Shown here: one piece after another, positions 1-5,790 of the stretch | How the letters are laid out: every line of letters begins with the position of its first letter | Numbering within the stretch: the first letter of the stretch is position 1 | Assembly (NCBI GenBank): GCA_001800005.1 | Contig: MGUL01000029.1 | Location: forward strand, 2,657-9,508 | Direction: 5' to 3' | Source: Elusimicrobia bacterium RBG_16_66_12 | GTDB taxonomy: Bacteria; Elusimicrobiota; Elusimicrobia; UBA1565; UBA9628 | Length of the DNA stretch: 6,852 bases | Translations under genes and position numbers: made by a program | The notes under the pieces: generated by a model | What the model was told of the DNA's origin: nothing | The model's database searches: none | The model's input: only the letters and a program-made list of their open reading frames with translations

Positions 1-344
1 GCGCCGCCCTGCTCCAAGACCGCCAGGGCCGCGCGCATCGCCCCGAAGTCCGCCCCGCCCCGATCGAGAGGGATGCCGCACGTCGCCCGGAAGTACCAGC
101 CCGTGAGAGGGGAGTCGAAGAGTTCCCTCTTGCCGAGAAAGCGCGGCCTGCGCGCCGTCGCGATGGCCGAGGCCAGCAGCGGCGGATCCACCAGGCTGAC
201 GTGGTTGCAGGCCACGAGCAGGGCGCCCGAACGCGGCACGCGCTCCAGACCCGTCACCCGCACGCCCCAGATCGAGCCCAGAAACGACGCCACGAGAAAC
301 TCGCTCCACAAGCGCCATCGCCCGCCCGCATCGCCGGCGCTCAT
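1..344 (-). CDS. plsC: 1-acyl-sn-glycerol-3-phosphate acyltransferase (partial, C-terminus off the window)
   Basis: Acylates lysophosphatidic acid to phosphatidic acid at the inner membrane, the second acyl step of phospholipid synthesis. Only the first 114 residues are in the window. Seen: a short hydrophobic N-terminal stretch (14-28), then NHVSLVDPP (47-55) with the catalytic H48-x4-D53 pair of the PlsC superfamily, FLGKREL (69-75), and block II CGIPLDRGG (89-97), where GxxxxDR is expected and the Arg binds the phosphate of the acceptor. The start is the ATG at 344, overlapping the cmk stop as ATGA. AGGGA lies six bases upstream. The short N-terminus before HX4D fits PlsC and not the longer PlsB. 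Following cmk directly is a common arrangement and links CTP supply with phosphatidate supply for CDP-diacylglycerol. Another lysophospholipid acyltransferase of the same superfamily remains possible because blocks III and IV are not visible. Confidence 0.88.
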   Translation of the reverse strand, partial: MSAGDAGGRWRLWSEFLVASFLGSIWGVRVTGLERVPRSGALLVACNHVSLVDPPLLASAIATARRPRFLGKRELFDSPLTGWYFRATCGIPLDRGGADFGAMRAALAVLEQGG

Positions 345-1042
345 CGCGCATCCCTGGCCTCGCGCCGCACATGGCGTATGATCTTGTCGGCGACCTGGTG
401 CATCGTGAGATGCGTGGAGTCGATGACGAGGGCGCCGGGCGCCTGCTTGAGGGGGTTGATCTCGCGCTTGAGGTCGCTCAAGTCGCGCTTGAGGATGGCG
501 GCCAGGATGGCGCCCTTGTCGGCGTCCTGCCCCGCGGACTTGAGCTGGCGGTAGCGCCGCGAGGCGCGCTCCTCGGGGCTGGCGTCCAGATAGATCTTGG
601 CGTCGGCGTCGGGAAAGACATGGGTCGTGATGTCCCGGCCCTCCATCACGATGTTCCCGTCGCGGCCCAGCTCGCGCTGCAGCTTCGAGAGGAACCTGCG
701 AACCCCGGGGTTGGCGGCCACGCGGGAGGAATTGACGCTGACGCGCTCCTCTCGGATCTGCAGGGTCACGCCCTGGCCATCGAGAAAGGTCTTCAGGGTC
801 GTTCCCCCCTCCTCGACCGGCTTGAACTCCCACTTCAGGCGTTTGGCCAGGTCCAGCACGGCCCGGTCGTCGTCGAGGTCCACGCCCTCCTCGAGGGCCT
901 TCCAGGTCAGCGCCCGGTACATCTCGCCGGTGTTGATGAACTTGCAGCCGAGCGACTTGGCGACGAGGCCGCCGACGGTGGACTTGCCCACGCCGGCCGG
1001 GCCGTCCATCGCGATGATCATGCCGCGCCGCGTCCGGTTCAC
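341..1042 (-). CDS. cmk: Cytidylate kinase (CMP/dCMP kinase)
   Basis: Transfers phosphate from ATP to CMP or dCMP in the cytoplasm, recycling pyrimidine nucleotides for RNA, DNA and CDP-diacylglycerol synthesis. Landmarks counted from the GTG start: P-loop GPAGVGKST (14-22), NTGEMYRAL (37-45) for the family's DTGAMYRA, VNSSRVAANPGVR (103-115), EGRDITTHVFPDADAKIYL (134-152), RRYRQL (162-167) and RDLSDLKREINPLKQA (186-201) with the D and R residues that contact the nucleotide. The GTG at 1042 overlaps the hisC stop as GTGA and gives 233 residues. The ATG at 1021 gives 226 and begins right at the first strand (MIIAMDGPAG), so it is nearly as good, and both have weak ribosome sites. The gene ends in ATGA, shared with plsC. 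The longer open frame above 1042 is just the hisC antisense of frame and is not coding. Assignment is firm. Confidence 0.95.
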   Translation of the reverse strand: MNRTRRGMIIAMDGPAGVGKSTVGGLVAKSLGCKFINTGEMYRALTWKALEEGVDLDDDRAVLDLAKRLKWEFKPVEEGGTTLKTFLDGQGVTLQIREERVSVNSSRVAANPGVRRFLSKLQRELGRDGNIVMEGRDITTHVFPDADAKIYLDASPEERASRRYRQLKSAGQDADKGAILAAILKRDLSDLKREINPLKQAPGALVIDSTHLTMHQVADKIIRHVRREARDAR

Positions 1043-2160
1043 GCGCCCACCGCCTGGCATTGCGGCAGCGCCTTGCGCATCGCCTTGAGGAGGGTCTTGT
1101 TCTGGGCGGGCGTGCCGATGGAGACGCGCACATGCTGGGGCAGGCCGTACTCGTCGAGAGGCCGGATGATCACGCCCAGGCGCAGCAGCGCCTTGAAAAG
1201 CTCGCGTCCCGGGATGGGAGAGCGCGCGAAGACGAAGTTGGTCGCCGAGTCTCCGACTCCGAAGCCGAGGTCGCCGAGGCTCGCGGCCACCAGCGCGCGC
1301 TGGGCCTCGTTGACCGCCACCGTGCGCCTGACGAAGGCCTCGTCCTTCAGCGCCTCGACGCACGCGCGCTGGGCCGGGAGGTTCACGTTGAAGGGCATGC
1401 GGATGCGGTCGAGCCAGCCGACCAGCTCGGGATCCGCGACCGCGTAGCCGACCCGCAGCCCCGCCAGGCCGTAGGCCTTGGAGAAGGTGCGCATCACGAC
1501 GAGGTTGCCGTGCCTGCGCGCGAGGTCGGGCAGCGAGCGCGGATAGCCCGCGATGGAGCGCGCGAACTGGACATACGCCTCGTCGAGGACCACGATCGCG
1601 TCCTTGGGCGCGGCCGCCAGCAGACCCTCGATCTCGTCTTGGGTGTTGTAGGTGCCGGTCGGGTTGTTGGGATTGGCCACGAAGACCAGCTTGGTGCGCG
1701 GGCTGGTCGCCTTGGCCATCAGCTCCAAGTCGTGGGTCCAGTCCGTCATCGGGACCTCGATGACGCGCGCCCCCATCATCGACGCCTGCTGCTTGAAGCG
1801 GATGAAGCCGTGCTGCGAGACCACCACCTCGTCCTCGGGGTCGACGAAGGCCTCGCAGAGGAGGCGGATGATCTCGTCGGAGCCGTTGCCGACGATGACG
1901 GACTCCGGCCGCACCTTGTGGAAAGCGGCGAGGGCCTTGCGCAGCTCGGGGCTGGCGCCCTCCGGGTAGAGCGCGTTCTGCATCATGGCGCGGCGATACT
2001 CGGCCATCGCCTTCGGGGAGGGTCCGAGCGGGTTCTCGTTGGAGGCCAGCTTGATCACGGACCGCAGGCCCAGCTCGCGCTGGACGGACGCGATGGACTT
2101 TCCGGGCTGGTAGGGGAAGATGTCGCGCAACGCGCGGCGCGGCGGGGTCACGAAGGCCAT
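1039..2160 (-). CDS. hisC: Histidinol-phosphate aminotransferase (possible aromatic aminotransferase)
   Basis: Fold-type I PLP enzyme that transfers an amino group from glutamate to imidazole acetol-phosphate in histidine synthesis. Relatives also act on phenylpyruvate and 4-hydroxyphenylpyruvate. The protein is 373 residues. Landmarks: KLASNENPLGPSPKAM (37-52), YPEG (65-68), VGNGSDE (90-96), ANPNNPTG (162-169), LDEAY (192-196), TFSKAYGLAGLR (225-236) with the PLP-binding Lys228, PFNVN (256-260) and VRVSIGT (344-350) with the carboxylate-binding Arg. Where many relatives have an aromatic Y in the segment after EVVVSQ, this protein reads HGFIRF. The ATG at 2160 overlaps the pgeF stop by 13 bases. 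A GTG at 2151 makes a tight GTGA overlap and is a real alternative, and neither has a Shine-Dalgarno. No other his gene is in view, and hisC next to cmk recalls the hisC-tyrA-aroA-cmk type of cluster, so aromatic amino acid synthesis is possible. Confidence 0.93.
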   Translation of the reverse strand: MAFVTPPRRALRDIFPYQPGKSIASVQRELGLRSVIKLASNENPLGPSPKAMAEYRRAMMQNALYPEGASPELRKALAAFHKVRPESVIVGNGSDEIIRLLCEAFVDPEDEVVVSQHGFIRFKQQASMMGARVIEVPMTDWTHDLELMAKATSPRTKLVFVANPNNPTGTYNTQDEIEGLLAAAPKDAIVVLDEAYVQFARSIAGYPRSLPDLARRHGNLVVMRTFSKAYGLAGLRVGYAVADPELVGWLDRIRMPFNVNLPAQRACVEALKDEAFVRRTVAVNEAQRALVAASLGDLGFGVGDSATNFVFARSPIPGRELFKALLRLGVIIRPLDEYGLPQHVRVSIGTPAQNKTLLKAMRKALPQCQAVGA

Positions 2161-2867
2161 TGTTCGAGCGACAGGAGCGCCAGCATCCGGGCGTCCTGCT
2201 TGTCCCTCCTGAATGAAAAGTATTCGTCGGGGTGAGAGGCCGTGCACGGCGAGTCGGTCACCACACGGTCAGGCCGCAGGCCGCTCTCGAAGAGCTGTCG
2301 TCGCGTCTCCACGGCCAGGTCGAGATACAGTCCGCCATCACGGCGAACGAACGAGGACGACGGGAAATCCTTCTCCAATTCAGCGCTGACCTTGTAGCAG
2401 CAGGCCCCGATGTGAGGACCCGTCGAAGCGGAGAGCCTGGACGCGCTCACGCCAAGGCGAGCGAAGGCGGCGACGGCGGCCTTGGCCATGCCCGCGGCGG
2501 CGCCGCGCCGGCCGGCATGGAACACCCCCGCGGTCTTGCCGTCGTCGGACCAGAGATAGAGAGGCACGCAGTCGGCGGCGTAGACGCCGACACTCACTCC
2601 TGGGACATCGAGGATCCAGCCGTCCGCTTCCAGGCCGTCATTCTCAGCAAAAGCCGCGAGGATCTTGGCGCCATGAACCTGCTTCAACGTCAACGGCGCG
2701 AAAAGGCCGAGAATCGCCGCCGCCGCGCGGCGGCATGACTCGTCCTTCATGTTCCCCAGTTGACGGGTCGTCACGCCGTGGCGCAGACCGAGGGCGGAGA
2801 GCCTGGTGTTGACCAGGAATCCGTCCTTCCAAAGCCACTCTCGCGTCGCCACGCTAGACGGCGGCAT
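2148..2867 (-). CDS. pgeF: PgeF/YfiH/LACC1-family protein (peptidoglycan editing factor; multicopper-like purine nucleoside enzyme)
   Basis: Family members have been described as polyphenol oxidases, as purine nucleoside phosphorylase/adenosine deaminase enzymes (LACC1 group), and in E. coli as a peptidoglycan editing factor that prevents L-Ser replacing L-Ala in the stem peptide. The protein is 239 residues, a usual length. Expected metal ligands are all present: His65 in LKQVHG, Cys100 in AADCVPL and His117 in FHAG. Also seen are GPHIGACCYKV (150-160) and the C-terminal CTASHPDEYFSFRRD (208-222). Two departures: the HAGWRG motif reads HAGRRG (Trp to Arg at 120), and the segment after SFRRD, often containing GR, reads KQDAR. 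The ATG at 2867 gives a 14-base overlap with the kinase gene. A GTG at 2852, just past that stop, is an alternative. No clear Shine-Dalgarno is seen for either. Placement a few genes after ftsZ resembles ylmD in Firmicutes. Confidence 0.9.
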   Translation of the reverse strand: MPPSSVATREWLWKDGFLVNTRLSALGLRHGVTTRQLGNMKDESCRRAAAAILGLFAPLTLKQVHGAKILAAFAENDGLEADGWILDVPGVSVGVYAADCVPLYLWSDDGKTAGVFHAGRRGAAAGMAKAAVAAFARLGVSASRLSASTGPHIGACCYKVSAELEKDFPSSSFVRRDGGLYLDLAVETRRQLFESGLRPDRVVTDSPCTASHPDEYFSFRRDKQDARMLALLSLEQWPS

Positions 2868-3570
2868 GATCGGGGGCCAAGGACTTGGGCCGCATCTCCG
2901 GGGTCTTGCGCAGCGGGCGGACCCACTTCGTGAAGCTCGACGGGCGCAGCGAATACTCATGGACGAGGCGCACGACCTCGCTGACGGGCTGGAAGCTCTC
3001 CCACTTGATGCGCAGGATGCGCACGCCCGCCTGCTCCATCTCGCCGACGAACTGGTCGTAGTTCGACTTCAGCATGCGCAGGTAGTCCAGGCTGATGGTC
3101 TGCTCCATCACGCGGCCGCGGGAGTTGATGCGCTTGATCGCGGTCTCGGGCTGGCAGTCGAGGTAGATCAGGATCTGCGGGAACACCAGCTCGCGCAGGA
3201 CCATGTTGTCGAAGAGATCCAGGTAGGTGTTGTAGTCGAGGTCGGTGATGAGCTTCTCCGGGTGCTCATTGAGCATGCGCGCGAAAATGGTGTCTTCCCA
3301 AATGGTGCGGTCCTGGACCACGCCGCGGATCTTGCCCAGGCTGATGCGGGTCACGAACTCGCGATGCTGGCGGAAGCGGTGGTTGAGCAGCCAGACCTGC
3401 ATCATGGTCCCGTAGCCCTTCATATCCTTGTAGAAGCGCTCGAGGTAGGGGTTGCCGTCCACCTCTTCCAGGATGGGCTCGAAATTGAGCGCGCGCGCGA
3501 GGTCCGTGGTGAGGGTGGACTTGCCGACCCCGATGGTTCCCGCGATGCCGATGTAGCCTTCCGCGAACAT
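2854..3570 (-). CDS. Deoxynucleoside kinase (dNK/dGK/dAK family)
   Basis: Probably phosphorylates deoxynucleosides (dA, dG or dC) with ATP in the cytoplasm, the first committed step of deoxynucleotide salvage. The protein is 238 residues. Landmarks: P-loop GTIGVGKST (11-19); substrate-site segment EEVDGNPYLERFYKDM (35-50), corresponding to the family's E-x-V-xx-NPYL-x-xFY; QVWLLNHRF (58-66); DRT (87-89) in the place of the usual DRS motif, followed by the expected ED; arginine-rich lid RINSRGRVMEQ (147-157) with Y163L nearby as in the family's YL segment. The C-terminal 25 or so residues are basic and proline-containing and look like a loose tail. The start is set by a GGAGGA site. It sits 25 bases after pilT and overlaps pgeF by 14. 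Base preference cannot be read from motifs alone, so I give no symbol. Thymidylate kinase is excluded by the DRT/NPYL pattern. Confidence 0.9.
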   Translation of the reverse strand: MFAEGYIGIAGTIGVGKSTLTTDLARALNFEPILEEVDGNPYLERFYKDMKGYGTMMQVWLLNHRFRQHREFVTRISLGKIRGVVQDRTIWEDTIFARMLNEHPEKLITDLDYNTYLDLFDNMVLRELVFPQILIYLDCQPETAIKRINSRGRVMEQTISLDYLRMLKSNYDQFVGEMEQAGVRILRIKWESFQPVSEVVRLVHEYSLRPSSFTKWVRPLRKTPEMRPKSLAPDHAAV

Positions 3571-3576
3571 GGTGAC

Positions 3577-3582
3577 TCCTCC
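3577..3582 (-). promoter_or_regulatory. Strong Shine-Dalgarno of the deoxynucleoside kinase gene
   Basis: The minus strand reads GGAGGA, then GTCACC, then ATG at 3570 (six-base spacer). It lies in the only intergenic gap of the window (3571-3595). It favours the ATG at 3570 over the in-frame TTG at 3588, which would place the site inside the coding region. Confidence 0.85.
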
Positions 3583-3595
3583 GGACAATCGGCCG

Positions 3596-4675
3596 TCAGG
3601 CCGGCTTGATCTCCTGCTCGATGCCCCGCAGCGCCAGCTTCAGGTCGTCGGGGCTCGTGGCGGCGGAAAGGACTTCGGTCTCCGACGCCAGGCCGTCCTT
3701 GAAAAGCTTGACGAGCGACTGGTTGAACGTCTGCATCCCGTAGAACTGCCCCTTCGTCAGGGCCGCCAGGATCTCCTGGGACTTGCTTTCCTCGATCTGC
3801 TTGCGTACGTGCGGCGTGTTGATCAGGATCTCGACGGCGGGCACGCGCCCGCCCTTGCTGCCCGCCAGCAGGCGCTGGCTGACGATGGCCTTCAGGCACT
3901 CGGCCAGCTGGACGCGGACCAGGGTCTGCTGGTGCGGCGGGTAGAGGTCCACGACGCGCGCGATGGTCTGGATGGCGTCGATCGTGTGCAGGGTGGCGAA
4001 GACCAGGTGGCCGGTCAGCGCCGCCGTGATCGCCGCGGAGGTCGTCTCCGCGTCGCGCATCTCGCCGATCAGGATGACGTCGGGGTCCTGGCGCATGGCC
4101 ATCTTGAGGCCCTCGGCGTAGGCGACGGTGTCCTCGCCGATCTCGCGCTGGGTGACGACGCCCTTCTTGTCCTTGTGCACGAACTCGATCGGGTCCTCGA
4201 TGGTGAGGATGTGCTCGGCGCGGTTCTCGTTGATGTAGTCCATCATCGCGGCCAACGTCGAGGACTTGCCGGCGCCCGTGATGCCGGTGACGAGCACGAG
4301 GCCGCGGCTGTTGTCGGCGATCTTCTTCAGGGTCGCGGCCGGCAGGCGCAGGTCCTGCAGGGTCGGGATCACGGTGCTGATGTAGCGCATGGCCAGGCAG
4401 AGCTTCGCGCGCTGGCGGTAGGCGTTGACGCGGAAGCGCGCCACCTCTCCGGCCTGGAAGGAGAAGTCGCATTCGCCGCGTTCCTGGTAGAGCTTCTTGG
4501 CCCGCTCCGAGGCGACCTGGATCAGCATCTGCTCGACGTCCGCGGCGGCAATCGCGTCCGCCGACACCTGGGAAAGCTCGCCGTCCACGCGGATGTAGGC
4601 GGGGCCGCCCGAGCGCACGTGGAGGTCGCTGCCGCGCTTGTTGACCAGCGTCTGGAGAAGTTCTTGGAGGGTCAC
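3596..4675 (-). CDS. pilT: Type IV pilus retraction ATPase PilT
   Basis: Hexameric cytoplasmic ATPase of the secretion-ATPase superfamily that powers type IV pilus disassembly (twitching, DNA uptake, surface sensing). The protein is 359 residues, a normal PilT length. The N-terminal PAS-like domain opens with SDLHVRSGGPAYIRVDGEL (16-34). The RecA-like domain has Walker A GITGAGKSS (131-139), Asp box TIEDPIEFVH (158-167), Walker B DPDVILIGEMRD (197-208) and His box TGHLVFATLHT (221-231). C-terminal YGMQTFNQSL (312-321) is typical of PilT. GEMRD in Walker B and the lack of a PilB-type N-terminal domain or zinc motif favour PilT/PilU over the extension motor PilB. The AIRNLIRE element needed for retraction reads HVRKQIEE (289-296). 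The start is GTG, in a four-base GTGA overlap with the ftsZ stop and with a Shine-Dalgarno. PilU is the main alternative name. Confidence 0.94.
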   Translation of the reverse strand: MTLQELLQTLVNKRGSDLHVRSGGPAYIRVDGELSQVSADAIAAADVEQMLIQVASERAKKLYQERGECDFSFQAGEVARFRVNAYRQRAKLCLAMRYISTVIPTLQDLRLPAATLKKIADNSRGLVLVTGITGAGKSSTLAAMMDYINENRAEHILTIEDPIEFVHKDKKGVVTQREIGEDTVAYAEGLKMAMRQDPDVILIGEMRDAETTSAAITAALTGHLVFATLHTIDAIQTIARVVDLYPPHQQTLVRVQLAECLKAIVSQRLLAGSKGGRVPAVEILINTPHVRKQIEESKSQEILAALTKGQFYGMQTFNQSLVKLFKDGLASETEVLSAATSPDDLKLALRGIEQEIKPA

Positions 4676-5790
4676 CTGAGCTTCCTCACTTTCATGCGGA
4701 GATAGGCCGGCTTGGTCCAGCGGTCGGACTCGTTCATGCCCTGCAGGAGCTGGGCGTCGGTCTTCTCCGCGAGAATGGGCGCGGGGCGTCCCGGGCCGGG
4801 GCGGGCCGCCGCGCGGAAGACGCGCGCCGCGCGGCGAGACGGGAAGCCCGTCGCGATGACGATCACGCGGATGCGGTCGCCCAAGGTCTCGTCGTAGACG
4901 TTGCCCATCTTGAGCTTGACCTCGGGGCTGGCCGAGCCCTGGATGGCCGCCATGACCTCCTGGATCTCGGAGGTCTTCAGGCCGGCCCTGGAGCCCGCGA
5001 TGTTGACGATGAGGCCCTTGGCCCCGTCCATGACCACGTTCTCCAGCAGCGGCGAGCTCATCGCCTCGCGGGCGGCCTGAAGGGCGCGCCCGGAACCGGA
5101 GGCCTCCCCCATGCCGATCAGAGCCTCGCCGGCATCCTTCATGATGGCGCGGAGGTCGTTCATGTCCAGGTTGATCATCCCGGGCACGGTGATGAGGTCC
5201 GAGATGGACTGGACCGACTTGCGCAGCACGTCGTCGACCATTCGGAAGGCCTGCTCGTGCGCCGTGTTGGGGTCGATGAGGTCGAAGATCCTCTCGTTCG
5301 GGATGACGAGCAGGGTATCGACGCTTTGGCGCATCTCCTGGATGCCGGCGTCGGCGACGGCGGAGCGGCGGAAGCCCTCGAAGCCGAAAGGCCTCGTGAC
5401 GACGCCCACGGTCAGGGCTCCCAGCTCCTTGGCCAGGCGCGCGACCACGGGGGCTCCCCCGGTGCCGGTGCCGCCGCCCATGCCCGTGGTCACGAAGACC
5501 ATGTCGGCGCGGTGCAGCGCCTCGCGCAGCCGCTCCTCGCTCTCGAGGGCGGACTGCCTGCCCTTCTCGGGGTCGCCGCCGACGCCGAGCCCCCCCTCGC
5601 CGAGCTGGATGCAGTCGTGCGCCTTGCATTTGCGCAGGACCTGCGCGTCGGAATTGGCCGCGAGGAGCTCGACTCCCTCGAGGCCCGCCTCCACCATCCG
5701 GTCGATGGCGTTGCAGCCGGCGCCGCCCACGCCGAAGATCTTGATGACGGCTCGCTTGGCATCGAAATCCTCGGCCAGCTGGATGCGCAT
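4672..5790 (-). CDS. ftsZ: Cell division protein FtsZ
   Basis: Tubulin-like GTPase that polymerises into the cytokinetic Z-ring at midcell. The protein is 372 residues, close to the usual size. Landmarks: T1 loop GVGGAGCNA (20-28), T4 tubulin signature GMGGGTGTGG (103-112), TRPFGFEGFRR (132-142), IPNERIF (163-169), and T7 loop NLDMND (207-212) carrying the catalytic aspartates D209 and D212. The globular part ends near VIATGF (311-316). A short Arg/Ala/Pro-rich linker follows, then a C-terminal peptide KPAYLRMK (360-367), matching the family PAFLRR-type tail that binds FtsA, and a basic end KVRKLR. The T3 region reads EGGLGVGGDP (65-74), unlike the common TxGLGAGxxP. The ATG at 5790 is supported by a strong Shine-Dalgarno and by homology starting at once. 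The gene overlaps ftsA by one base and pilT by four (GTGA). Assignment is firm. Confidence 0.98.
   Translation of the reverse strand: MRIQLAEDFDAKRAVIKIFGVGGAGCNAIDRMVEAGLEGVELLAANSDAQVLRKCKAHDCIQLGEGGLGVGGDPEKGRQSALESEERLREALHRADMVFVTTGMGGGTGTGGAPVVARLAKELGALTVGVVTRPFGFEGFRRSAVADAGIQEMRQSVDTLLVIPNERIFDLIDPNTAHEQAFRMVDDVLRKSVQSISDLITVPGMINLDMNDLRAIMKDAGEALIGMGEASGSGRALQAAREAMSSPLLENVVMDGAKGLIVNIAGSRAGLKTSEIQEVMAAIQGSASPEVKLKMGNVYDETLGDRIRVIVIATGFPSRRAARVFRAAARPGPGRPAPILAEKTDAQLLQGMNESDRWTKPAYLRMKVRKLR
4684..4687 (-). promoter_or_regulatory. Shine-Dalgarno of pilT inside the end of ftsZ
   Basis: The minus strand reads GAGG (extended GAGGAAG), eight bases from the core to the GTG start of pilT at 4675. 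It supports the GTG as the true start. An upstream extension of the frame would run through ftsZ. Confidence 0.65.

Noticed and set aside
371..1447. 358-residue open frame on the plus strand across cmk and hisC
   Set aside because: It is antisense to two genes with clear family motifs, has no recognisable domain, and is rich in Gly, Ala, Arg and Asp as expected from GC-rich third positions read backwards.
1060..2235. 391-residue open frame on the plus strand antisense to hisC
   Set aside because: Same cause: few stop codons arise in the antisense of GC-rich codons. The protein has no motif and the opposite strand is plainly HisC.
2719..2734. Perfect 16-base GC palindrome
   Set aside because: It lies inside pgeF and encodes Arg-Arg-Ala-Ala runs. 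It has no T-run or gene end beside it, so neither a terminator nor an operator is supported.
2806..3609. 267-residue open frame on the plus strand antisense to the kinase
   Set aside because: Antisense shadow of a gene with a P-loop, DRT and lid motif. Composition is repetitive in Val, Asp, His and Leu.
3569..4705. 378-residue open frame on the plus strand antisense to pilT
   Set aside because: It mirrors the pilT reading frame, has low-complexity composition, and no ribosome site or family resemblance.
4676..5629. Long N-terminal extension of the pilT frame running through ftsZ
   Set aside because: The extension is Arg/Gly/Pro-rich noise in another frame of ftsZ. PilT homology begins at the GTG at 4675.
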